A stretch of 64,000 nt of DNA from Spirochaetaceae bacterium 4572_59. Lineage in GTDB: Bacteria; Spirochaetota; Spirochaetia; DSM-2461. The notes beneath the pieces are model-generated. The model was not told the DNA's origin, ran no database searches, and saw nothing but the letters and a program-made list of their open reading frames with translations. This document shows, in pieces, positions 38,058 to 46,226 of this stretch. Within the stretch, counting starts at the first letter, position 1, and every line of letters starts with the position of its first letter. The position numbers and the translations under genes were made by a program. Location: positions 28,915-92,914 of the forward strand of contig NBMC01000004.1 of assembly GCA_002084805.1 (NCBI GenBank), written 5' to 3'.

Positions 38058-40187
38058 TTACCCATTCATTCCCTTCATGGAAAGAGAAATTCGCTTCCGA
38101 TTCAGATCGACTGCGAGAACCCGGGCCTGTACTTTCTGTCCAACCTTAACAATTTCTGAGGAATCCTTAACAAAACGGTCTGCCAGTTCTGAGATATGAA
38201 CCAGACCATCCTGGTGTACTCCGATATCCACAAAGGCACCGAAGGCCGTAACATTCGTAACAATACCGGGCAGCACCATCTCTTCCACAAGATCCTCAGG
38301 GGTTTCGACACCCTCAGCATATTCAAATACCGAAAAGGACTCCCGGGGATCGCGCCCGGGCTGACGAAGCTCATTCACAATATCTTTTATAGTCTCGGAT
38401 CCGCAACCCTCTGAAATATAGTCATTTAGAGTCAAGCGTTTCAACTCATCGGGTGCATGAATCATATCACTCAGCTTTATTCCCAGATCAAGGGCAAAGC
38501 GGGCAACAAGAGCATAGCGTTCGGGATGGATTCCTGTATTATCCAGAGGATTCTCTCCATTCCTGATCCGCAGAAAACCCGAGGCCTGCTCAAAAGCCTT
38601 GGCACCGATACCTTTGACCTTTAACAGCTCCTTGCGGTTTTTAAAAGGACCATTTACCTCTCTATGGGCAACAATCGCGGTGGCGGACTTTTTATTCAGT
38701 CCGGAAACATAGGAGAGCAACTGTCTGCTGGCGGTATTTAGTTCTACACCCACAGCATTTACACAATTCACAACAACCACATCCAGAGCGGTTTTCAGGG
38801 ATTTCTGGTCCACATCATGCTGATACTGACCTACACCGATAGCACAGGGATCGATCTTTACCAGTTCAGCAAGAGGATCCATAAGTCTTCTGCCGATGGA
38901 AACAGCACCCCGGACAGTAACATCCTGATCGGGAAATTCCTCACGGGCGGTATCAGATGCGGAATAAACGGAAGCCCCGCTTTCACTGACCATAATCACG
39001 GGTATATTCTGAAGACAGTCCAGCTTACGACAGAATGACAGAATGTCCCGCCCCCCCGTACCGTTACCGGTCGCAACGGATTCAATATGATATTTCTCTA
39101 CGAGTTTAGTGATAACGGTTTCAGCCTCAGATGTCTTATTAAAAGGGACAAGCGGATAGATAACATCATGATGCAGCAGTGTTCCCTGGGCATCCAGACA
39201 GACAATTTTACAACCCGAACGAAGACCAGGATCAACGGCAAGCATTGTCTTCTGTCCCAGAGGGGCATCCATAAGCAACTCTTTCAGGTTTTCAGAAAAG
39301 ATCCGTATAGCCTCAATGTCTGCCCTCTCCTTCAGAGATTTTCTGGTCTCTGTTTCAAGAGAGGGAGAGAGAAGACGTTTATAGGCATCCTGGGAAGCTT
39401 CTTCCACAAAGTGATGCCAGCGGGAGGCATCCAGTCCACAGCTTCTCTTCAGACGATTGAGAGCCTGGTCTTCATCCGGTTTAATCTTGACTCGTAAAAC
39501 ACCCTCATTCATCCCTCTATACATGGCGAGGATTCGATGGGAGGGGATTCTGTCACTATCTTCATTCCATTCAAAATAATCCCGGAATTTCTGGCCTTGC
39601 TGATCTTTTCCCTTAATAAGAGTCGATTGAAATTTTGAACTGTTCTGAAAAAGCTGCCGCAGGGCATCACGGACAGCACGATTTTCATTAATCTCGTCTG
39701 CAAGGATATCGGAAGCCCCTTTCAAGGCCCCCTCCCAACTGTCAACCTGCCCATCTCCGCCGAACCAGTCAGAGTGATTTATTTTTTCAAGAGGCGTATT
39801 TTTCCGTATAAGATCAGCTAGAGGCTGAAGCCCTTTCTCACGGGCAGTCATCCCCCTGGTTTTCTTGCGGGGTTTATAAGGAAGATAAAGGTCTTCCAGT
39901 ACGGTAGCATCCTGTATCCCTTCTATCTGTTTCTTCAGTTCATCACTGAGCTTTCCCTGTGACTCAATAGTCTTCAGTATGGTTTGTTTTCTTTTATCCA
40001 GCTCACGTATTTTTTCAGCACATTCCAGAATATCCCGGATCTGTACTTCATCAAGATTCCCGGTTCGTTCTTTTCTATACCGAGCCATAAAGGGAACCGT
40101 GGCTCCCTCATCGGCCATTTTCAGTATTTCCGATACAGATTCTTTCCGGAGATTTAACTCTGTTGCAGTTTGTATAATCAGATTCAT
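38058..40187 (-). CDS. tex: Tex-family RNA-binding transcription accessory protein
   Basis: 709 residues with the Tex order: N-terminal helical region (VPFMARYRKERTGNLDE), a YqgF-like RNase H domain (TMLAVDPGLRSGCKIV), helix-hairpin-helix repeats (VGVELNTASRQLLSYVSGL and LLKVKGIGAKAFEQASGFLR) and a C-terminal S1 domain (GIVTNVTAFGAFVDIGVHQDGLVHIS). Tex binds structured or single-stranded nucleic acid and is linked to transcription. Start ATG 40187 is divergent from the bmp operon. Confidence 0.95.
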   Translation of the reverse strand: MNLIIQTATELNLRKESVSEILKMADEGATVPFMARYRKERTGNLDEVQIRDILECAEKIRELDKRKQTILKTIESQGKLSDELKKQIEGIQDATVLEDLYLPYKPRKKTRGMTAREKGLQPLADLIRKNTPLEKINHSDWFGGDGQVDSWEGALKGASDILADEINENRAVRDALRQLFQNSSKFQSTLIKGKDQQGQKFRDYFEWNEDSDRIPSHRILAMYRGMNEGVLRVKIKPDEDQALNRLKRSCGLDASRWHHFVEEASQDAYKRLLSPSLETETRKSLKERADIEAIRIFSENLKELLMDAPLGQKTMLAVDPGLRSGCKIVCLDAQGTLLHHDVIYPLVPFNKTSEAETVITKLVEKYHIESVATGNGTGGRDILSFCRKLDCLQNIPVIMVSESGASVYSASDTAREEFPDQDVTVRGAVSIGRRLMDPLAELVKIDPCAIGVGQYQHDVDQKSLKTALDVVVVNCVNAVGVELNTASRQLLSYVSGLNKKSATAIVAHREVNGPFKNRKELLKVKGIGAKAFEQASGFLRIRNGENPLDNTGIHPERYALVARFALDLGIKLSDMIHAPDELKRLTLNDYISEGCGSETIKDIVNELRQPGRDPRESFSVFEYAEGVETPEDLVEEMVLPGIVTNVTAFGAFVDIGVHQDGLVHISELADRFVKDSSEIVKVGQKVQARVLAVDLNRKRISLSMKGMNG

Positions 40188-40236
40188 GAAAGGCAGTATA
40201 ACAGGATTAACCTAACCATTGAAGATGTATTTCATT

Positions 40237-40272
40237 TTATTGTAATTAAACATCTTATTGTAATTAAACATC
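40237..40272 (+). repeat. Tandem duplication of an 18-bp unit
   Basis: TTATTGTAATTAAACATC occurs twice back to back (40237-40254 and 40255-40272) without mismatch, between the divergent tex and bmp genes. It could be a slippage product or a doubled protein-binding site. Confidence 0.75.
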
Positions 40273-40326
40273 GATAAGCTGGTTTTCTAATTTTCGAAAC
40301 ACTATAATCAATAAAAAAGAAGCTGT

Positions 40327-40352
40327 AAAGGTCTGACTTGACTGACCTTTTT
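40327..40352 (+). terminator. Terminator-like hairpin upstream of the bmp promoter
   Basis: AAAGGTC (40327-40333) and GACCTTT (40344-40350) form a 7-bp stem with a 10-nt loop that ends in a short T-run. No plus-strand gene lies upstream, so either an upstream start site reads through it as an attenuator or it insulates the promoter at 40363. Confidence 0.4.
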
Positions 40353-40362
40353 AGAATTAAAC

Positions 40363-40391
40363 TTGACATGTTTTTTAAGTAAAAGTATCGT
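40363..40391 (+). promoter_or_regulatory. Sigma-70-type promoter of the bmp nucleoside transporter operon
   Basis: A perfect -35 TTGACA (40363-40368) is followed after 17 nt by TATCGT (40386-40391). The lipoprotein ATG is 35 nt downstream with AAGGGG as ribosome-binding site. Confidence 0.65.
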
Positions 40392-40425
40392 GTTATTAAG
40401 ATGAAATCAAAGCTAAGGGGATAAT

Positions 40426-41469
40426 ATGAAAAAACTTTCGATTCTTTTTACAGCAATGCTGGCTCTTATGGTTGTTTCCTGCAACAAACCCAAAGAAGCT
40501 GCAGCTCCTGCAGAAGAACCTAAACAGGTTGAAAAAACAGTTAGTGTTACAATGGTTACAGATGTCGGAGGAGTCAACGACCAGTCTTTTAACCAGTCTG
40601 CATGGGAAGGACTACAGAAAGCAAAAGCTGATTTTGGAATTGATGTTTCCTACAAAGAATCAAAACAGAACGCCGACTATGCTCCTAATATGGAGATTGC
40701 TCTTGATAGTGACAATGATCTGATTTGGGGAATTGGATTTATGATGGCTGATGCTATCATGGAAGCAGCTCAAAACAATCCTGATCAGAAATACGCAATC
40801 ATTGATAATGCCTATGAAAACACACCTGAAAACGTTGTAGGTGTTGTATTCGAAGCTGAACAGTGTTCCTACCTTGTAGGATACATTGCCGGACGCATGA
40901 CACAGACCGGTAAGGTTGGTTTCATCGGTGGTATCGAGTTCTTCCTGATTCAGGAATTCGAATATGGTTTCAAAGCTGGTGTTAAACAGGCTGGAGCCGA
41001 TATTGAAGTTCTTAGTCAGTACGCAGAATCTTTCTCTGATGCAGCAAAGGGTAAATCTATTGCCAACAGCATGTATCAGCAGGGTGCAGATATCATTTTC
41101 CATGCCGCCGGTGGTGTAGGAAACGGACTGATTGAAGCAGCAAAAGAACAGGGTAAATGGGCCATCGGTGTTGACCGTGACCAGAGTAGCCTGGCTCCCG
41201 AGAATGTCCTTACTTCTGCTATGAAAAGAGTTGACAATGGTATCTACAACTTGTCCAAAGATCTGGCAGATGGCAAATTCCCCGGAGGAAAAACTGTTTC
41301 TTACGGTTTGGCTGAAAACGGAGTAGGAATTGCTCCCACCAGTTCAAAACATGTACCTGCTGACATACTTGCTGAAGTAGAAAAACTGGAAGAAATGATC
41401 ATTGATGGTGCATTTGTTGTTCCTAACACAGCAGAAACTGTTGAAGCATATACTCCTGTTGAACTCTAA
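40426..41469 (+). CDS. BMP-family (PnrA/TmpC-like) nucleoside-binding lipoprotein of an ABC importer
   Basis: 347 residues. The signal peptide ends in a lipobox (LMVVSC), then an Ala/Glu/Lys linker. The binding domain shows the BMP signatures VTDVGGVNDQSFNQSAWEGL, GIGFMMADAI, AEQCSYLVGYIAGRMT, VGFIGG and AGGVGNGLIEAA. Characterised family members (PnrA of Treponema pallidum, Med) bind purine nucleosides, so a nucleoside ligand is likely. It begins a four-gene operon with one ATPase of the double-domain type and two permeases. A hairpin follows the gene, which may help keep binding protein in excess over the membrane parts. Confidence 0.92.
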   Translation: MKKLSILFTAMLALMVVSCNKPKEAAAPAEEPKQVEKTVSVTMVTDVGGVNDQSFNQSAWEGLQKAKADFGIDVSYKESKQNADYAPNMEIALDSDNDLIWGIGFMMADAIMEAAQNNPDQKYAIIDNAYENTPENVVGVVFEAEQCSYLVGYIAGRMTQTGKVGFIGGIEFFLIQEFEYGFKAGVKQAGADIEVLSQYAESFSDAAKGKSIANSMYQQGADIIFHAAGGVGNGLIEAAKEQGKWAIGVDRDQSSLAPENVLTSAMKRVDNGIYNLSKDLADGKFPGGKTVSYGLAENGVGIAPTSSKHVPADILAEVEKLEEMIIDGAFVVPNTAETVEAYTPVEL

Positions 41470-41504
41470 GTTCAGAAGGTTTATAATTTAAATAAATCAT
41501 TATT

Positions 41505-41526
41505 GACCCTACCGAGAGGTGGGGTC
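41505..41526 (+). promoter_or_regulatory. RNA hairpin with GAGA tetraloop between the lipoprotein and ATPase genes
   Basis: GACCCTACC (41505-41513) pairs with GGTGGGGTC (41518-41526) over nine positions (one U-G) around GAGA, a GNRA-type loop. No U-tract follows, so it is more likely a processing or stability element that differentially sets expression of the first gene. Confidence 0.55.
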
Positions 41527-41547
41527 TATTATCTTCTGGAGGGACCT

Positions 41548-43077
41548 TTGAATAATTATGATTCAAATCAGATCGTGGTTGATATGAAAGGGATCACTCA
41601 GAAGTTCGGAACCCTGGTTGCAAATGACAATGTTGACTTAACCGTACACAGGGGAGAGGTTCACGCTCTTCTTGGAGAAAACGGAGCTGGGAAAACAACA
41701 TTGGTAAACTCCCTTTACGGGCTATACCATCCGACTTCAGGTGAAATTTTTATCAATGGCGAAAAAGTCATAATGGACGATCCCAATGTAGCCATACAGC
41801 ATGGGATCGGCATGGTGCATCAACATTTTATGCTGGTAAAACCTTTTACAGTAGTAGAGAATATTATTCTCGGTCTGGAGACCCATAAGCATGGTGTTCT
41901 GGACATGAAAAAAGCGAAAGACCAGGTGATTGCCCTATCTGAACGATATGGATTAACTATTGATCCGGATGCCTGCATTCAGGATATTACGGTTGGAATG
42001 CAGCAGAGAGTTGAAATACTAAAAGCCTTGTATCGAGGCGCGGATATTCTGATTCTTGATGAACCTACAGCCGTACTGACACCACAGGAAATCCTTGATT
42101 TGATCCAGATTATTGATAATCTGACAAAACAGGGCAAAACTATCATCATAATTACACACAAATTGAAAGAAATTACGGATGTGGCTGATTTTTGTACCAT
42201 TATCCGTCGCGGAAAGAAAATCGATACGGTCAGAGTAGCTGATGTATCCGAAGCGGATCTTGCCTCCAAGATGGTTGGAAGAGAAGTAAGCTTCAAGGTT
42301 GAGAAATCAAAAGCCGCCCCCAGTGATATTGTCCTTGAAATAAAAGATCTGCATGTTAAAGATAATAGAGATATACCAGCTCTCCGAGGACTTAAGCTGA
42401 CAGTCCGGAAAGGAGAAATCCTGGGAATAGCCGGTGTTGACGGTAATGGACAGAATGAGCTGGAAGAAGTTCTTATCGGGGTCAGAAAAGCTGAATCCGG
42501 ATCTATGACCGTAAATGGTACCGATCTACTTGGTAAAAGCCCCCGGGAAATCCTGGATCATAAGGTGTCCACCATTCCTCAGGATCGCCAGAAAAGGGGC
42601 TTGGTTATGGACTACTCTGTTGCAGAAAATATCATTCTTGAAAACTACAAGAAGGAACCCTTCTCCAAAAAAGGGTGGTTGAATTTCGAGGCCATCAGAA
42701 ACTATGCCAGAAAATTAGTTACGGAATTTGATATACGCCCCAATGATGAAGACTACCGTGCAGGCTCTCTTTCCGGAGGAAATCAGCAGAAAGTTATCAT
42801 TGCCAGAGAAATATCAAATAATCCCGACTTGCTGATTGCCGTTCAACCCACCCGGGGCCTTGATGTCGGTGCTATTGAGTATGTTCATAAAGCACTGATA
42901 GCCCAGCGGGACAAGGGAAAAGCCGTTCTTCTTATCTCATTTGAACTGGATGAAGTTATTAACGTATCCGATAGAATCGGTGTTATCTATGAAGGTCAGA
43001 TTGTAGGTGAACTGAAAGCGGAAGGAGCCGATGAAAATGAAATCGGACTTATGATGGCAGGTGGAGGAAAAAAATAA
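41548..43077 (+). CDS. Nucleoside/simple-sugar ABC importer, duplicated ATPase subunit
   Basis: About 509 residues with two ATPase halves, as in RbsA/NupA. The first has LGENGAGKTTL (Walker A) near residue 52, the ITVGMQQRVEILKAL signature and LILDEPTAVL. The second has GVDGNGQNELEE, SLSGGNQQKVIIAREI and AVQPTRGLDVG; its Walker A lacks the usual GKT, as is common in this family. Start: the frame is open from 41503, but TTG 41548 follows GGAGGG by 4 nt; ATG 41584 is a possible later start. The 3' end overlaps the permease by 3 nt. Confidence 0.92.
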   Translation: MNNYDSNQIVVDMKGITQKFGTLVANDNVDLTVHRGEVHALLGENGAGKTTLVNSLYGLYHPTSGEIFINGEKVIMDDPNVAIQHGIGMVHQHFMLVKPFTVVENIILGLETHKHGVLDMKKAKDQVIALSERYGLTIDPDACIQDITVGMQQRVEILKALYRGADILILDEPTAVLTPQEILDLIQIIDNLTKQGKTIIIITHKLKEITDVADFCTIIRRGKKIDTVRVADVSEADLASKMVGREVSFKVEKSKAAPSDIVLEIKDLHVKDNRDIPALRGLKLTVRKGEILGIAGVDGNGQNELEEVLIGVRKAESGSMTVNGTDLLGKSPREILDHKVSTIPQDRQKRGLVMDYSVAENIILENYKKEPFSKKGWLNFEAIRNYARKLVTEFDIRPNDEDYRAGSLSGGNQQKVIIAREISNNPDLLIAVQPTRGLDVGAIEYVHKALIAQRDKGKAVLLISFELDEVINVSDRIGVIYEGQIVGELKAEGADENEIGLMMAGGGKK

Positions 43078-44183
43078 TGTCTGAAAAGAAAAAACTAACA
43101 GACTCCCCTGTCTGGATCACGATGATAAGCATTAGCTTCGGATTAATATTCGGAGCCATTATTCTTCTTATAATAGGTTATAACCCGCTGACAGCCTTTA
43201 CCGTCATATTAAAGGGTATTTTCAGTAAACCCAAATATATATCATGGACCGTAATCTATGCCACACCGATAATTCTTACGGGTCTATCCGTAGCATTTGC
43301 CTTTAAAACAGGTCTATTTAATATTGGTGCGGAAGGTCAGTATATAGTAGGTGCCATTACAGCTGCCCTGGCAGGGTATTTTATATCTCTCCCCCCCATT
43401 CTCCACATACCCCTTGTACTTATTTTAAGTATAGGAGCGGGAGCGTTCTGGGGAAGTATTTCAGGTTATCTGAAAGCCAAATATGAGGTAAATGAAGTAA
43501 TTTCTACCATCATGCTTAACTGGGTTGCTCTGTATCTGAATAATTTCATTGTTCTCCATGATAAGGTAAAAAGAGAAGGTTCCGAAGCAACTAATAAAGT
43601 TCTGGACTCGGCTCAGCTTATTTTTGCCAATACCTGGAAAACAAGCGAAGCCGGAATTTCCTGGCGGAAAGTCCACCCCTTCTTTGGGGATATTCTCAGA
43701 ACACCGGCTAACGGCGGTTTTTTGATTGCTGTTGGCGCTGCCATCGTAGTTCTCATTATTCTAAATAAAACAACCTTGGGTTACAGTCTCAAGGCTGTTG
43801 GAATCAACCGTGAGGCCGCTGAGTTCGGCGGAATCAATGTTCCATCCAATATAGTCTCAGCCATGGCAATATCCGGTGGTCTTGCCGGTTTAGCCGGTGC
43901 AGTGCAGGTCCTGGGATTTACCCGTGAGGCATCAGCACTCGCTGCCTCTGAAGGATATGGTTTCGAAGGCATCACTGTTGCATTAATCGGTGCCAATAAT
44001 CCTATTGGCTGTGTTCTTGCCGGACTTCTTTACGGAGCTATGAAGTATGGTGGATCAAAAATTCAACCGGCAATCGGTGCACCCTATGAAATCATCAGTA
44101 TCATCATGGGTATGATAGTTCTCTTTATTTCCATGCCTAAGCTGATAAAAACTTTAAAACTGAAAAAAAAGGAGGATAAGTGA
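43077..44183 (+). CDS. Nucleoside/simple-sugar ABC importer permease 1
   Basis: 368 residues, about eight to ten helices, of the RbsC-like branched/sugar permease family. Helix segments include IILTGLSVAFAFKTGLFNIGAEGQ-type with core FKTGLFNIGAEGQ, and the EAA-like LKAVGINREAAEFGGI loop that docks on the ATPase. Begins in a TAATG junction after the ATPase gene. GGTGGAGG serves as ribosome-binding site. Confidence 0.92.
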   Translation: MSEKKKLTDSPVWITMISISFGLIFGAIILLIIGYNPLTAFTVILKGIFSKPKYISWTVIYATPIILTGLSVAFAFKTGLFNIGAEGQYIVGAITAALAGYFISLPPILHIPLVLILSIGAGAFWGSISGYLKAKYEVNEVISTIMLNWVALYLNNFIVLHDKVKREGSEATNKVLDSAQLIFANTWKTSEAGISWRKVHPFFGDILRTPANGGFLIAVGAAIVVLIILNKTTLGYSLKAVGINREAAEFGGINVPSNIVSAMAISGGLAGLAGAVQVLGFTREASALAASEGYGFEGITVALIGANNPIGCVLAGLLYGAMKYGGSKIQPAIGAPYEIISIIMGMIVLFISMPKLIKTLKLKKKEDK

Positions 44184-45112
44184 TGATACTTCAAAGTATA
44201 GCTTTTATTCTCGGAACAACTCTCATGTATGCGACTCCCCTGATTTATACATCTTTGGGAGGTACGATTTCTGAAAATTCCGGGGTTGTAAATATCGGGC
44301 TTGAAGGAATCATGTTTATGGGAGCCTTTATCGGAGCAGCCGTGGGATTTTATACCCATAGCGGCTGGATTGGATTTCTGGCGGCCGGTGTTGTAGGTGG
44401 ACTATTCGGTCTTCTTCATGCAGTAGCCTGTATTACTTTTACGGCCGATCAGGTAGTTTCCGGAATTGCCATCAATTTCTTAGGCCCTGGTTTTGCCCTC
44501 CTCCTCTGCCGCCTGACCTTCGATGGTGCCGCTATGACAGTTCCTCTTCCTCTGGATGAGAAAATCTCACGGCCCTTAAACGGACTTTTTGAACAGAACT
44601 CTTTCTTTGATATGATTTTTAATCGTTACTCTACGGTTTATCTGGCATTTATTCTTGTTTTTCTGATGTGGTTTCTACTTTATAAAACCCGACTGGGCCT
44701 TAGAATCAGAGCTGTCGGAGAACATCCTGAAGCAGCTGCCACCCTTGGTATCAACGTTTATAAAATCCGTTACTTCTCTGTAATAATGTCCGGTGTGCTA
44801 TCAGGATTTGGAGGGGCGGCCATGAGTATCGCCATTGTTTCCCAGTTCAGGGTAACACTGATTTCCGGTCAGGGTTTTATTGCCCTTGCCGCCATGATAT
44901 TCGGTAGATGGAAACCTCAGGGGGCCATGTGGGCCTGTCTGTTGTTCGGCCTTGCTAACGGGATTGTAATTTTCATGCCCCGTACGGGACTGGACATTTC
45001 TTCACAGCTCTTAAGCATGTTACCCTATGTTCTGACTCTAATACTTCTTGTCGTATTTGTGGGTAAGGCCATAGCACCTTCTGCTGATGGTGAAATTTAC
45101 GAAAAACACTGA
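44183..45112 (+). CDS. Nucleoside/simple-sugar ABC importer permease 2
   Basis: 309 residues. Family features are GVVNIGLEGIMFMGAF near residue 35, the IRAVGEHPEAAATLGIN docking loop near 175 and GFIALAAMIFGRWKP. A GTG at 44180 is also in frame, but ATG 44183 sits 7 nt after GGAGG and overlaps the previous stop (TGATG), so I use it. Two unequal permeases, one duplicated ATPase and a BMP lipoprotein are the standard set for this nucleoside importer type. A GAAA-loop terminator follows 23 nt later. Confidence 0.92.
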   Translation: MILQSIAFILGTTLMYATPLIYTSLGGTISENSGVVNIGLEGIMFMGAFIGAAVGFYTHSGWIGFLAAGVVGGLFGLLHAVACITFTADQVVSGIAINFLGPGFALLLCRLTFDGAAMTVPLPLDEKISRPLNGLFEQNSFFDMIFNRYSTVYLAFILVFLMWFLLYKTRLGLRIRAVGEHPEAAATLGINVYKIRYFSVIMSGVLSGFGGAAMSIAIVSQFRVTLISGQGFIALAAMIFGRWKPQGAMWACLLFGLANGIVIFMPRTGLDISSQLLSMLPYVLTLILLVVFVGKAIAPSADGEIYEKH

Positions 45113-45135
45113 GATTCGTATTCACTAATACACTG

Positions 45136-45160
45136 CCTGCCGGAAACGGCAGGTTTTTTA
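45136..45160 (+). terminator. Rho-independent terminator of the bmp transporter operon
   Basis: CCTGCCG (45136-45142), loop GAAA, CGGCAGG (45147-45153), then TTTTTTATTTT. A GNRA-capped 7-bp GC-rich stem followed by a U-tract. Confidence 0.95.
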
Positions 45161-45255
45161 TTTTGTACCTATCCGTGAAACAATCTTGATTTTACTATTC
45201 CTGAATTCGTATAATAAGTGCATAATCCCGATGTGGTGAACGTGCAGGACACTGA

Positions 45256-45411
45256 TATACAGTACTTGATACGAAGAACAGACTGACTGTCCGTAAAGCA
45301 CGTTATGACCATTTTCATGTAATTGAATTCGATGATGCCCATATTGAGGAGTTCCGGAAATGGAACTCTTCTGGAATGACCTTGCTAAACGAAAAAGAGT
45401 GGAACAACTGA
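45256..45411 (+). pseudogene. Start-less frame, possible degraded antitoxin
   Basis: An open frame of about 51 codons reads VLDTKNRLTVRKARYDHFHV and then IEFDDAHIEEFRKWNSSGMT, ending TGA 45411, 52 nt inside the toxin-like gene. It has no usable start; a stop codon (TGA 45253) precedes it in frame. A neighbouring frame (from GTG ~45233) could supply the N-terminus through a frameshift. Position and overlap are those of an antitoxin upstream of a RelE-like toxin, but the family is not recognisable. Confidence 0.3.
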
Positions 45412-45731
45412 ATAAATCAGAAAAGATATTTTTCAAGAAGCTATATAAAACTTTATCCCTATTAAGTACAAATCCCAGGCATAACAGCCTGAATTCTCAT
45501 GAAATTGATCCCTTAAGCCGTCGTTACGGTGTAAAAGTCTGGCAATCCTTTCTTGAAAATAATACTCCAGCCGCTGGTAGAATTTTTTGGGCTTATGGCC
45601 CTGGTCAGAAACAGATAACACTTATAGATATAGATATAGATATAGATATAGATATAGATATAGAGCCCCATCCGGAAGATAAAAAGAAGAGCGGATACGA
45701 TAAAGTGAGTCTTTCAGATTTACCGGATTGA
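45360..45731 (+). CDS. RelE/HigB-like toxin with an in-frame Ile-Asp microsatellite
   Basis: 123 residues. LSLLSTNPRHNSLNSHEIDP, the NNTPAAGRIFWAYGPGQKQI block and EPHPEDKKKSGYDKVSLSDL resemble a RelE-related toxin group in which the strand xxITIIxIxPHPE ends the fold. In the middle of that strand the DNA holds six tandem ATAGAT units, coding (Ile-Asp)6 where one or two residues would be expected. The expansion is in frame, so the protein is still full length but its core strand is stretched. Whether it is active is doubtful. The candidate antitoxin upstream is degraded. Confidence 0.5.
   Translation: MELFWNDLAKRKRVEQLNKSEKIFFKKLYKTLSLLSTNPRHNSLNSHEIDPLSRRYGVKVWQSFLENNTPAAGRIFWAYGPGQKQITLIDIDIDIDIDIDIEPHPEDKKKSGYDKVSLSDLPD
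45624..45664 (+). repeat. Hexanucleotide microsatellite (ATAGAT)6 plus partial unit
   Basis: Six exact ATAGAT copies (45624-45659) followed by ATAGA. It lies inside the toxin-like gene and keeps the frame. It is the clearest simple-sequence repeat in the window and prone to length change by replication slippage. Confidence 0.95.
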
Positions 45732-45749
45732 AAGCTGGTCCGGATCAGG

Positions 45750-46223
45750 TCATCCAGAGTTTTCACTGCGGAATGCTCTCTCCTGGCCATAAAAAGCAAG
45801 AACATTTCTGACGGGCACATCTCCCTGAATATAGTGGGCGGACGCACAGATATAACCGCCGTCCCGGCCGAGGGTTTTACAGAGAAAGTCCGTTTCATCC
45901 CGTACATCCTGAACGGAACCGTAGGGCAACGTTTTCTGCAGATCCCCTCCTCCGTGAAAACAGAGACGGTCACCGTAAGTATCTTTAATATAAGCCATAT
46001 CCATGCCCTATGCACGAGGCTGCAGGGGATTCAGCACGTCAATATCCAGTTCTTCTATAAATGCCGGAATAAGCTCTCCCACGGCACCGCAGGAGTGATA
46101 CATCAGCTTCACATCATACTCGCGGATGACCCTGTTCAATTTCTGATGAAAGGGAAGGATATACTGCCGCCACATAGCCGGCGACATCATCTCCAGCGGG
46201 CACATTGGCCCAATCCGGAAAGT
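45750..46223 (-). pseudogene. Uroporphyrinogen-decarboxylase-like methyltransferase remnant
   Basis: The minus-strand frame reads MSPAMWRQYILPFHQKL, then YDVKLMYHSCGAVGELIPAF and LDIDVLNPLQPRA, followed by an in-frame TAG near 46008. It then continues in the same frame GMDMAYIKDTYGDRLCFHGG and GYICASAHYIQGDVP to 45750. This is the C-terminal half of the URO-D / MtaA-CmuA fold (PRAxGMD normally has a residue at the stop). The N-terminal half is gone; the frame closes immediately after deoB. Truncation plus an internal stop marks it as non-functional unless the stop is read through. Confidence 0.75.
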
Positions 46224-46226
46224 TTT

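Noticed and set aside
40237..40272. CRISPR array
   Set aside because: Two copies directly adjacent with no spacer and no cas genes.
40188..40425. Purine riboswitch upstream of the nucleoside importer
   Set aside because: No three-way junction with the conserved pyrimidine-rich core; only a simple hairpin and a tandem duplication.
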